DNA of 64,000 nt from Reticulascus tulasneorum. Its lineage: Eukaryota; Ascomycota; Sordariomycetes; Glomerellales; Reticulascaceae. Of this stretch, positions 23,450 to 34,654 are shown piece after piece. Made by a program: the position numbers and the translations under genes. Location: the NCBI GenBank assembly GCA_001557505.1, contig LSAX01000002.1:3038001-3102000 (forward strand), read 5' to 3'. Position 1 is the first letter of the stretch. The number at the start of each line of letters is the position of its first letter. The notes under the pieces are model-generated. The model saw only the letters and a list, made by a program, of their open reading frames with translations. It had not been told where the DNA came from and did no database searches.

Positions 23450-24802
23450 GATGGTGCAGGGAATGGATTTGAGCGGACCGTTCTTGGTATATAAGCCGAT
23501 TCAGCTGTGCGCTTCTTGCGAGGATAAATGGACCGATTGGAACAAGTTACGTGGTAGTCTCTTGGAAGGAGTTAAAACGCAGAGAGTCCCGATAGAGGTG
23601 AGCTTCAGTGGTCTGGGATATTCTGCCCGACTACACCGCCTATATCCTCTTATACCATTATCATTTGCGCAACGCTCATCATAACTGAGTTACTCCGGGC
23701 CTCTGAGAAGAAGCGAGACAAACGTTGAGACAAATGGTATGAGCTCACTACCTCACTACCTCACTACCAAGCTTTAATTATCATTCCAAGGAAAATCTTG
23801 CTGATGAAAACAGGAGAGTCCACACGAACATCAGCAGAATCTACTGCTGTCCCGCATCATCACGAATGTGGTATGGACACCCGCCGTGACATCTGTGCGC
23901 TGGAGCGATAGCAGTCTGACGCTCAGTATAGGAGAAGCTCAATGAGGCCATCGTTGTCATGAACAAGTCTCTGCAAGTGAGAATATTTCAAATCTCTGCC
24001 AAATACATATTCACTAATCAACCTGCGTCGCAGGAAATCAATATTCAGAACATGAATGTTGAGCTTGTCGGGCAAATGTTCAAGAACTACCAATCTAATG
24101 TTCTTTTCCACCTTGAAGGTAAACTTGCTTCTTAGCTCTAATACCCTCACTTCTGATCAAGTATAGCCACGGATAACTTGAAGCCGCCATCTTGATGAGC
24201 TACTGGCGTGGCCGGGCCTCGAGAGCATGAAGGAACGAGAACATGATGAGGCATGCTTTATGTCGAAGCTAGATTCAGATAGAGTTCTTGCATCCGTTGC
24301 TGGGGGCGGTGGACGTGCTGTATATATCCTGAAGCTCCAAATGTCACGATAACTCCTCTGGCAGTTTCCTAACATTAATCTGGTTTCTCCCATAAATCTA
24401 TACATCTCGAATCAACATGTTCAACAGCTTCCCGAACGCGCCAGAGCCATCAAGCCACCCCTCAGTGACGCGAAGGCACGTGGGATTACAAGGGTGTGCG
24501 CTAAATCAAGAGCAACATGAAAATTAGCACTGTGCGGTCCACTAAATTTTCCAGCCTCGCAGCCTCGCAGGAATGATTCTGGGGAGATCGTCAACCTCAC
24601 CACCAAGAAACGAGGAAAACAGTATGCATTGGTTGGGAACTCGCACTCGGCGCATGTGACTTGTGAACACTGTCAACTTTTTATCATATTAAACCCTACT
24701 TGCGCGCACACAAACCCCCTCAAGCTATTTTCCAGTTTTCTGCATGCAAAACATCATGGTCCCTTCTACAACACCATAATCTCATCTTGCGAACAGACCG
24801 CA
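23450..24802. promoter_or_regulatory. Divergent ies6/arp5 intergenic region
   Basis: 1353 bp lie between the start codons of two partner subunits. A short direct repeat (ctcactac, three copies in tandem) sits at about 23746-23770. No gene is supported between them. The spacing is large enough for two separate promoters, so co-regulation is possible but not shown. Confidence 0.55.
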
Positions 24803-27274
24803 ATGGCGCCCTCTGCAATTGACGAATCTGCAGCCGTGCAGACGGCTCCAGAAAAGACGTATCCCCCTGCCAAGACATTTTCGGTGAAAGAAGCAAAATT
24901 CGAGAAGGCTATTGCGACACAACTTGATGGACGCGAGAGAGCATTGGCGCAGCCAGCTGGAAGCGCAGCAATTGTCATCGACAATGGTAAGCTTGTTGTC
25001 CGACCCCTTTTCCAAAAGATCCGCCCAGTTCTCTGACGCATTATTAGGCTCCTCGGCCGTTCGCGCGGGATGGTCGTTTGAGAGCAAGCCGCGATTCAGC
25101 ATCCCTCCCATCATGTCGAAATACCGCGATCGAAAGCTAGGCAAGACATATTCCTTTGCTGGCTCGGACTGCTATGCCGACACAACTGCCCGCAGCCATA
25201 TTCGAAACGCCTTCGAACTTGGTACCGGCATTGTCAGTAATTGGGATGTGATGGAACATGTTCTTGACTACATATTCATCAAGCTTGGCATGAACACCGC
25301 TGAGGGTCCTATCGACGTGCCAATCGTCATGACCGAGGCGGTTGCAAACCTGCCATATTCACGAAAATGTGTGTATCTTGGTGGACATGCCTCATTCCTG
25401 TTGCTGACTTGACCTAGCCATGACGGAAATCATCTTTGAATGCTACCAAGCACCTTCGTTGGCATATGGCATCGACTCACTATTCTCATACAGATACAAC
25501 CAAGGGAAGACCGGGCTGGTTGTCTCCTCATCCTATACGTCGACCCATGTGATACCGGTCTACAATCAGAAGGCCATGCTGGCACAGGCGATCAGACTTA
25601 ACTGGGGCGGATGGCACGCAGCGGAGTATCTTCTCAAATTGATTCGACTCAAATATCCGGCATTTACAGGCAAACTCAACGCCTCGCAAACTGAAAACAT
25701 GCTCCGCGATTATTGCTACGTCTCAAATGACTATGACAACGAATTGCGAGGCTGCCTGGATTGGACGGGTCTAGAGGATCGGGACATAGTCATCCAATAC
25801 CCTTTCACGGAAGAGGTTATCACCCAGAAGACCGAGGAGGAGCTGGCGCGAATTGCCGAACGGAAAAAGGAGAGCGGAAGAAGGCTGCAGGAACAGGCAG
25901 CTAAGATGCGACTCGAGAAGCTGATGCGAAAGGAAGAAGAGCTGGAGTACTACAAGAAGCTCCAGACGAAGATCGCCGAACAGACCAACAAAAAGGAAGT
26001 GAAGCGTCTTCTGGACGCCGAGGACATGAAAGATGAGGCTGCTCTGGAGAAGACAATTGGTATACTTGACAAAGCGGTTAAGAAAGCTCGGACAAAGGAT
26101 GTCGGAGGCGACCTCGAAGAGGACCAACAGGAGCCGGTGTTTGACCTCATCGACGTGCCAGATGACCAGCTGGACGATGCCGGCATCAAGCAAAAGAGGC
26201 AACAAAAGTTGATGAAGTCAAACCACGATGCGCGGGCCAGGGCAAAGGCCGAAAAAGAGGCAGAGAAGGCCAGGGTCGCGGAGGAGAAGCGGCTTGATGA
26301 GGAACGAAGAGAAAACGATCTGGACGGATGGCTGGAGGAGAGACGACAGGCCCGTGCAACCACGCTTCAGAAGATCAAGGAGCGCGATCGTCTCAAGCAA
26401 GACCTTGGCAACCGCAAGTCGCTCGCTTCGCAGATCCGCATGAAGAGCATCGCCAACCTCGCCTCCGACAACCCGACCAAGAAGCGTCGCCGCGGTGGTG
26501 ACGACGATAACTTCGGCGCCAACGACGACGACTGGGGCGTGTACCGGCAGATCGCCGTCGGCGACAACAGCGACGACGAGCAAGAGGAGGAAGACCTCAT
26601 GGCGAACCTCAAGTCGTACGAGCAGGAGCTCCTCAGATACGACGCCGACTTTACCTACGAGAACACGTACGAGGCCGAAACCGACTGGAGCAAATCCCTG
26701 CTTCACGCATTCGCCCGCGGGCCCCGCCCCTTCGACGTCGGCTCCCAGGCCGAGACGCACCAGATCCACCTCAACGTCGAGCGCATCCGCGTCCCAGAGG
26801 TGGTCTTCCAGCCCTCCATCGCCGGCGTCGACCAGGCCGGCATCGTCGAGATCGCCGGCGACATCCTCACCCAGCGCCTCGGCGGCGTGCCCAACCGCGA
26901 CGACTTCCTGCGCGACATCTTCCTCACCGGCGGCAACTCGCTGTTCCTCAACTTCGACGAGCGCCTCCGCGACGGCCTGACCGCCCTGCTGCCTGCCGAC
27001 TCGCCGCTCGTCATCCGCCGCGCGCAGGACGCGCTGCTGGATGCCTGGCGCGGCGCGGCCGACTGGGCGGGAGGCCCGGCTTGGAAGGCGGCGACGGTGT
27101 CGAGGGAGGAGTACCAGGAGAAGGGCCCCGAATATATCAAGGTAAAGTTTCACTGCCTACATCTGATCCGATGTCCCTCTTTGGGGTTTCACGCTCGCGA
27201 CGAAGAAGCGCTTTTACTGACTTGTCTTTTCCCCTTACTAGGAACACGATCTCGGCAACACTCCATATGTATGA
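24803..27274 (+). CDS. arp5: Actin-related protein Arp5, INO80 subunit
   Basis: Four exons: 24803-24986, 25048-25368, 25418-27141, 27242-27274, giving 753 residues (yeast Arp5 has 755). With Ies6 it forms the nucleosome-contacting Arp5 module of INO80. Seen: actin phosphate-1 loop AIVIDNGSSAVRAGW (intron 1 splits the NG), EAVANLPYSRKSMTEIIFE, VVSSSYTSTHVIPVYN, then a long charged coiled-coil insertion (roughly residues 290-480, rich in Glu/Lys/Arg, with acidic stretches) that marks Arp5, and the C-terminal actin fold with DIFLTGGNSLFLNFDERL, ending in EYQEKGPEYIKEHDLGNTPYV. The last exon is 33 nt. An in-frame upstream ATG at 24629 gives no family match. Third-position GC rises sharply from about 26395. 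Confidence 0.95.
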
Positions 27275-27839
27275 TTAGTCACCATGGTGGGTTCGTGGGT
27301 CGGGAGGGTGTTCAGCAAGCAAGCCAAGGTCGCTGTGATCGGTCCAATTAAGGAAAACTAGATGCGCGCAAACTTTTCAGTGGGCTCAACCGGTCAGGAG
27401 ATTCCGAACAGCTCATTTCATCTATTGCATGTCTGTGTGAGTTGCAACTGCAGAGTATGCTCAGCCATATCAATATGCTCCTTGCCGTAATCGCATGATA
27501 CGAATCTCAGCCATCCATCCACCCCATTCCTTTCCAGCCCGAACTGTAGCAAGACAACACACAAAGTAAGAAGAAGTAGATGCTCAACGCCTACATAACC
27601 CGACCGGTCCGCCGAGTTACGCTGGTGACGCTCACCAGCAGCGCCTAGCCTAGCCTAGCCATACACACACCCTCTCCCCTTTTGAAAAGCCCAAGCCCGT
27701 GGGCGCTGGCAGAACCCGTGAAGGTAGACAAACCGTGCCTGAAACGCCCTGTCCTAGTAATATCTTTGACAGCCCAGTGGTCCTCAACGCCTTCGAAATG
27801 TAACACTAAATGAAAGTGCCCGTTAGGTAACGATCGCAT
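27275..27839. other. Convergent 3' region, arp5 and kapC
   Basis: 565 bp between facing gene ends, with a short tandem cctag repeat near 27645-27660. No gene is seen. Confidence 0.5.
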
Positions 27840-30019
27840 TTACATGGAGGCAGTTGGTGCCGAGAGTCCGTCCGTCCGTAGCTGTCTATCGATTTCTTCT
27901 GCTGTGCGTGCCGCGTCGTCCTTTGCGGGCTCCGGTTTGAACCCTTGGGTATAATGCTGTCTCTCGGCAAGCTGTTCCTGGGCAGCCAAACCAGCCACGG
28001 CCTGCGCAACCGCTTCCAGGGGAGTTCCGGCCGCCGGATTACTCGGCGCAGCCTCCGGGACGGTGTTTGTTGCGGCAGGCGGAGCTGGAGGTTGGTTCAA
28101 GTTGATATTGGGGGGAGGCTGGGGGTATTCGCCTTGCGAGTCCAGCAACCGCGATTGTAGATGGATTACGTATTCGCGCAGCGCATAATTCTCCGACTGC
28201 ATAGTTTTATAATTGTGCTCCATCTCCATATAATCTCGCACTTGTTGTTCTAGTTTCTTGATGTATCCCTCTTTGCGCTGGCGGAAGGCTCTCTATGATT
28301 GGCAAAATGTCAGTTTATGTAAGCTACCACGGACGCGAAATCGAGCCAAGAGAAGCCAATGCGCCAACTTGCGCAGTTCCCTCTCCAGCGATGCTGCAGG
28401 CATGTTGTCGAATGAAGCCAAAACCAGAATGCAAGGACCAGGAAAGCCCGAAAAGGCCGGTAAGCAGAGCAGAAGCAGTTTGGGATTGTCCGTCCCCTCC
28501 AGAACAGTCCCAGACGTCCAATTCGACTAGGAAATAACAAGCGCGCAACGTACCTGAGCAGCTCTGTTTTGTGCAGCTCGCTTCGATTGAGAAAGCTCGC
28601 GCTTCGCTTTGCGACCATCCATGGACGAGTCGTCGAGCGCCATTGCTCCGGCAGAAGGATGGCTCGAAAGGGAATTGGAAGGACCGGCTGAAGATCCGCT
28701 AGAGGTAGATGGAGGTGGAACGCCAGCGGGCATCATATTCACAAGAGGCGCAATAGTGGTAGTCCGAGCTCTCAGCTCTGGATGAATATGCGATTCTGGA
28801 TCGGCGTGATTGTTGTTGGCTATAGGTGGCAAGACGTCAGAAGGTTCGTGGAATGTCGAGCCGTTGCTGTAGCCATGTGAAGGCTTGACGGGCGCTGTCT
28901 GAAGAGGTTGGGGGCGGGATCCTCGTGCTGGAACCACGGTTGAGCTTATTGTTGAGATCGGAGCTGTCGTGTGTGTGCTCAGTAGTTCAAGCTGAGCACG
29001 GAGATGACTATCTGGGGAGGGAAAATATCATGTCAGCAATGGAGGGGTTGGGTGTGTTTTAGGAGGAAAGATGTTGTAAAGGTAAGGTAGGTAGGTAGGT
29101 AGGTGGTGGATGGCAGGAGGAAGGAGCAATAATGGACCTGGCTTCAGCGGCAAGTTCCTGTCAAGTGGAAGGAGTGACGAAAGGGTGTTGTCAAAATGAG
29201 ATCGACTGCAGCTTGGGAGGTGTAGGTAGGATATAAAAAGTCCGCGGGTAGACAAGGATGTGGTGGGAGGATCTGCTCTGGAGAGATCGGTTTGCTTGGG
29301 ACAACGAGTGGCTCTCAGCCGCTCGGCGGATTTCCCTTGATTAAGAGGGAATCGGCGTAAATGCAGGCCGCGGGCACCAACAGTGGCAGAAGCAAAGGCA
29401 GAGAGGTAGAGGCAGAGGAGGCAGAGAGGCAGAGGCAGAGGCAGAGCACAGAACAGCACCCTGAACTGCTGGCTGCGGCAAGCTTGCCGGAACTGCAGGC
29501 AGCGGACATGGGCACTAGCCAAGAAGGGGGGGAGTGTGATTACATATCAGTGACCAAGGACGAACCTTTTCCAGCATGTAGTAATAAGCAGTGAAGTGAT
29601 GGTTAAAGAGGGAAATGGGGTCATTTCATGGGTTTGTATATAAGTACGAAGTAGCCTAACAGGTAAGAGAGGTACGAGCAGGAAAGGTAAAGTAAGGACC
29701 GGGGGAGAGGGGTGGTATTTTGAAAGGGGGGGCGTGGCGTGGTGATCGTGGGAGGAGGAGCAGGAGGGTGCAAGGGGAAGGGGGGGTGAGATCTCAAATG
29801 GAACTCGTAGCCCAGCGCTGCACCACAACAACTAGATACGAATGAGGAAACGGAACGAGGGGATGGCGTAAACTCGGACGGCTAGTGGCATCTGCCATTC
29901 CAGAGGAGGCGTAGGAGAGCAGGGTAAGTAGGGAAAGGGAAGAAAAAGGAGTCCTACTCACCGGTGTTAGTGGTGCTAGACGCGGTCTGCATCTTCACGT
30001 CCCGACTCTGAGTCAGCAT
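27840..30019 (-). CDS. kapC: bZIP transcription factor of the KapC type
   Basis: Three exons in transcript order: 30019 (or 29992) to 29962, 29011-28554, 28292-27840; 322 residues from the first ATG, 313 from the second, MQTASSTTN. A nuclear DNA-binding regulator. Seen: GRKAKRELSQSKRAAQNRAAQ joined to RAFRQRKEGYIKKLE (basic region, about residues 145-175, with the fungal AP1-like NRAAQRAFRQR core), then a leucine zipper through QQVRDYMEMEHNYKTM and ENYALREYVIHLQSRLL. The rest is Pro/Ala-rich. The exon 2/3 join is certain. Exon 1 is an inference: it supplies a phase-matched G to make DSHLRAQLELL, but the implied intron is 950 nt, far longer than any other here, and a different first exon is possible. 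Confidence 0.88.
29012..29961 (-). other. kapC: Putative 950-nt first intron of kapC
   Basis: Donor gtgagt after ACC-G, acceptor ccccag before AT-AGT. It holds a GGCAGA-type repeat (about 29384-29448) and long C/T-rich runs on the transcript strand. Its length compared with the 50-100 nt norm makes it either a regulatory intron or a sign that exon 1 is misassigned. Confidence 0.55.
29384..29448. repeat. GGCAGA-type hexamer repeat
   Basis: Imperfect tandem copies of GGCAGA/GGTAGA over about 65 bp, inside the proposed first intron of kapC. Confidence 0.7.
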
Positions 30020-31432
30020 TGAGATGGAAGGGGATTACGACAGGCCACCCTCTGGTATAAAGAACGGGGCCCTTGAGACCACCAGACTTGATGAGACGAC
30101 AGCGGACGCGGCAGTTCAGCGCCGTACTTAATAAACAAACGCCGACGGGCGGGTCGTTTATGTAATGAATGGGTCGTTGGCCCTGGGCAGAGGATTCTCT
30201 TCTCCGTTGGGCTGCTGCTGGAACCTGGGGGCGTGAGTGCAGGGACGGTGTCCTCTGGTTCCGAGGCTGTCAATGAATGGCAAAGAAAATGGGCAAAGCA
30301 ACAAGGTGACTAAGAATCTGGAATGGATGCTTGTTTTGGTTGAAGGGATGGTGTGGTTTCGTTTGCGTTTTTGAAAAGTCGAGTGGCTGGGGGGTCGGGA
30401 GGGGTGTGGGATGCGATGGGAAGCCAATCTGTCTGTCCGAAGAGTGACCAGCTGAGGTGATGGAGTTTTTTAGTTTTTTTTTTCCCTTCTTGTTTTGATG
30501 GGAGAGAGGCAGCGGCAGAGCCTGAAATCCCTCTTTGCTGTCTCTTCTCTTCTTTTTTTTTTTTTGCCTCTTTCCTTTCGCCTCTCGTGTGACACCGGTC
30601 TGTCTCCGATTCCCTTTCCCAAAGTTCCAGAGCGGCGCACCACCTCGACGTTACACGGCCGCAGGGTGGATAGTTGGAGGTTTTAGTAATCAGAATCGAG
30701 CATGAATATTAGACGAGAGGTACCACAGTTGCTGCAGAGATTGGGCGGGATTTTGATGCAGGTCGATGCCGTGTCAGGGAACACCGGTTTGCCACGTGAT
30801 TCCAGTCCAGACTCTCTTCCCGGATAGTACTTTGGTATGGGTATGTATGGTAGTTCGGTGGTCCGGGAACTGGAATTCAGGGTGCCCAGTTCGGTGGTGT
30901 CTGCTGCATTCGGCGATTAGATTCTTGAGCAGGGTTGTTGCGCGTGTCTCTGTATGTACGTATCGTGTAGCGTTTTCGATGAATCACCAGCAAACGGAGG
31001 CGGCGGTGGCGGCATTCGAAGGATACACGGACTACGGGCTCTGGGGGTCGTGTGCAGATTTCTCCGATGGAACTCCTCTGTTTGGCAATTACATACCTTA
31101 GCTTGTACACCTGCAAATTGGTTGGTTTGTCAGCATTGAGAATGGCTGTTTCCTGCAGGCCATCAAACACCAAGCACCAGAAAAGTGATGTGGGTAATTT
31201 CAAGCTCATGCGTCATCTTCACGCAAAGTCGTAAAAAGAAGTGGGAGAGCAGGGGTTCATGCGACGCCAAAACGGGCCAGTCGGCGGACGGTCATCAGTC
31301 AGACAGACAGGCGGCACACAACAGATACGGAGATGGTATGTAAACAGACGACTGATAGAATAGGCATTCGGTAAGTAAAATTCAGTTGGTTACTCAGTCA
31401 GTGGGCTGTCTGTTTGTCTGTATGTACTGTCG

Positions 31433-31500
31433 GTCAGTCAGTCAGTCAGTCAGTCAGTCAGTCGGTCACTCGCCCACTCACTCACTCACTCACTCACTCA
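31433..31500. repeat. (GTCA)n followed by (CACT)n microsatellites
   Basis: Seven perfect GTCA units (31433-31460) and, 14 bp on, six and a half CACT units (31475-31500), with degenerate GTCG/CTCG units around them. Confidence 0.9.
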
Positions 31501-32442
31501 TTCGCTCGGTCAGTCGGTCCGAACAAGATTAATGATTTGACTTGAACTTGGCCTGATCTAAATGATGAGATGGTTGAATAATAATAAAACGGGGAAGGAA
31601 CCCGACAAGGGAGCAACGGGATTCCGTTAGAAAGAGGGTCGCATCAATGCCGGGAAGGAGCTCTCTAGATGGATGGATTCTGTATGGGACGTGATAGGAC
31701 ATTCTGCGGTTACCTTTTTCGTACAACACAAATTTGAACCCCCCCCCCAATGCGCTCCAATCCGGGTCCCAGTGCAATCCAACCCAATCCAATGGGAGTC
31801 CATGGACCAAAACAGGAGAGGATACGTATGTACGGAGTTAGAATCCCTACCCTACAGATCTACTGCTACGTAGTATGCCTATGCCTACCTACCTACATAC
31901 ACTACTGAACTGACTAAAGATATATCCGTACTACTCAGTGTACTACTGTGGTAATTACAGATTAGTGCCTCATCCAGACGTATCCATGATGGGGAAACCC
32001 CCGGCGAGGTGCATCTCAGGATTTGGGTTTCTTCGTTGCAGTCAACACGCACGACCTACCTTTACCTGGGTACATGCCACATGCCACATGTTCACTACCT
32101 ACACCTCCTTTACTGCACACCTTGCTTCTACCTTACCTAAGACGCTCACTAATAAATAAAACCTTACCAACGCGGGCAGAGATGTGTGCGTGTCTGTATA
32201 CCGCGGCCCCACCGCCGTGCTTCGTACAAATCGCCCACGGACAGAGCACCGTATTACGAAGTTACGACATGGAGGCCACTAATGGCACGCTCTCGACATT
32301 CTTCGAAGAGGGATGGCCTGCCCATCCCCTCCATCCATCAATCCAAGCCTCTCTTCCTTGCTCTGCTCTGCCCTGCCTTGCCGTTGCCCTGACCTGGCCT
32401 TACCCTGCAATGTTCTGGCTTGCCCGCATTGCATGCTCTTCC

Positions 32443-32470
32443 CCATCCATCCATCCATCCATCCATCCAT
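32443..32470. repeat. (CCAT)n microsatellite
   Basis: Seven perfect CCAT units in tandem. Confidence 0.9.
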
Positions 32471-32632
32471 TCATACCTTGCATGCCCAGGGAATATTCCC
32501 CGTACAGCACTCCTATCAGTTCCAAGTGTTCGTACATACATACATACATCTCCACATCACCTGAAGATGAAGACGTGATAGTCGGATGCACGATTGCTAC
32601 GACATACCTACCTTACAGTACCTGCCCTGCCC

Positions 32633-32655
32633 TGCCTGCCTGCCTGCCTGCCTGC
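32633..32655. repeat. (TGCC)n microsatellite
   Basis: Nearly six TGCC units, followed at once by looser CTAC/CTGC units to about 32700. Confidence 0.85.
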
Positions 32656-32914
32656 TTACATACCTGTGCCCGCCTGCCTACCTACCTGCCTACCTACTCA
32701 TGTCCCAACAGCTTACATACATACCGGAGTGCTGGGCTGGGAAACACGGATATGATGCGCTACGTCCGTATTGGCTGCAGACCGCAGCCCCCAGCGCTGG
32801 TACCCGATCACCAGATATTGCTCTCGACTTGTCACGCGAGAACTGAGAAAGGTAGTGTCCGCTCATAGTAATCTGTATATTTTCTACTAGTGTGGAGCTT
32901 GGTGAGTACCTACC

Positions 32915-32940
32915 TACATACATACATACATACATACATG
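32915..32940. repeat. (ACAT)n microsatellite
   Basis: Six ACAT units in tandem, preceded by TACC units. Confidence 0.85.
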
Positions 32941-34654
32941 CGGGCGGCATGGGCCACAGGGAAGCCTGCGCATCAACTCGAGGTCTCACGTCTGGCTACC
33001 CCATGTACGACGCAAGTAGAAACGAACTACTGCTTCTTGTGATGAGCGAGGACAAATCCATACATACATCCTGTACATGCCTTGTCGCTAGACCCGTGTC
33101 AAGCGGCTGTCATCCGCCTGCTGATGAGGTTGGTCCCCCATCCTTGGCCCCATCCTTGGAAGCTAGCAAACGCTGCTGTATGTTCAGAATTCAAACAAGG
33201 TAGCAACCTGTGGCAATTCCCGCGCGCCGTCTGTCGTTGTCTGTCGTTGCGGTTATCCTACTCTCCTTAGCATATGTTCAGCAGCTACAGGCAGCTGCGG
33301 AACATCGACACCACACCTCGCCCGACTTCAGCGAGGCCAGCCCCCCCCCGTCCTCAAGCTTACACCCTGCATCCACAACGCAGCTACAGCTCAAACGCCC
33401 CTAACAAACTAGCTTTCTACCTAAATAGGTAACAATTATGGTGAAGCGTTTCCCACGTTATTTCCGGTCACGTGCGCTAATCTGGTGGTAGGTATGGTAA
33501 GATGGCGGCCGCCCCATCACCGAAATGCTGGTACGGAAACGGATGAGCCGGGCTTAAATCCGATAGCACGCCCCCCCTTCCCAGGCGGCGAGGATACTCC
33601 CTTGACCTCGCTGTCCTCGCCGACTCACTGGAAAGGCAAATGCGATGTTCTTAGTCAGACGAAGATGGTTGGGCGGACTTGCTTGGACTTGCAATCTCCT
33701 GCTGCCGACCTCCACCCGCCTCACCCGCCTCCGTGGTTGCGTGGGTGTTGACGAAATGCGGAGTTGGGTCGACATCCAGACATCCTGGTCTTACAGAAGA
33801 CCAGACCGGCGTGGCACAGAAGTTGGCAAAGTTGCTTGATCTGGTGCATACTACCCGATAAATCTGTGGCCTTTCACTCGCAGGCACATGCGAGGCCGCC
33901 GCCGTGGACGGCGACAGCTTTGTTTCCCATGCACTGTGACACCCCATCCCAACAGTTGCAGCGGGTTTTTCGGCCTCCAAATGCCATTCTGCGCCAGCCT
34001 CGGCGTCGCAAGTTGCTCACTAGTCAAATTCCCTCGGGTTTCATGGGCTGGCTATGGTATAAGTCATTTGTTTGTCATGGCGCCCTCGGGTGCGGAAGCG
34101 GTCGTTAGTCCGTTCTTCTCTGCCGGGGATGGAGGAGGATATACCAATCAGTAATCATCAGGAGTTGGCAGGCGGCCCTGGAGGTTGCTCAGGAAAGGGC
34201 TCTAAAAGTATCCCGTACTTTTGTACTGTCCATTTGACCAGGTTTACTAGGAGTTCCGCGCATTGCCTAACCCCTTTCCCGCCACCCAAACACCAACTTG
34301 GGTCTTCGTGAGGTCGATCTCCAGCTTCAACCTGGTGCCCTTTCTTCAAAACAAAGCCTAGGAGTGCAGCTGGGATCCACAGCAACAGCTTGCCTGCCAC
34401 CTTCGGCAACGGCTGCAATATCAGTCAAATTGGCGCACCGACGACTCGCAAGATCTATACGAGCCATTGGAGTCAAGTAGAGTCTTGGCAAATGTTTCAA
34501 CTGGTGGAGGCGATGGCCTTTGGGGTGATGGCTGACTGAGCCCCTTCGTTTAACGCCTCATATGGGAAATTAGCGCTCCAAAGAGCTTCTTTCTGCGGGC
34601 TGCGATATCCCCGTGTATTTTGCTATGAACGAGCCGATGAAGAAAGTACACGTC

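Larger units (their letters stand above)
30020..34654. other. 4.6-kb gene-free, tetranucleotide-rich region upstream of kapC
   Basis: No gene is supported. From about 31.3 to 33.0 kb the DNA is full of 4-bp tandem repeats of several different units (listed separately), with many TACC/TACA words between them. The longest reading frame (32023-32868, plus) is a translation of these repeats, with Pro-Ser-Ile-His periodicity, and is not a gene. The left third has poly-T runs (30469-30482, 30551-30565). Confidence 0.6.

Noticed and set aside
24629..24802. Upstream in-frame ATG extending Arp5 by 58 residues
   Set aside because: The extension does not resemble Arp5 N-termini, and the ATG at 24803 begins the familiar sequence.
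26218..27153. 311-codon antisense frame within arp5
   Set aside because: It is a shadow of the GC-rich third positions of arp5; the sense strand encodes the Arp5 actin fold.
32023..32868. 281-codon open frame on the plus strand
   Set aside because: It is a translation of tetranucleotide repeats (Ser-Ile-His-Pro periodicity), has no domain, and overlaps similar open frames on both strands.
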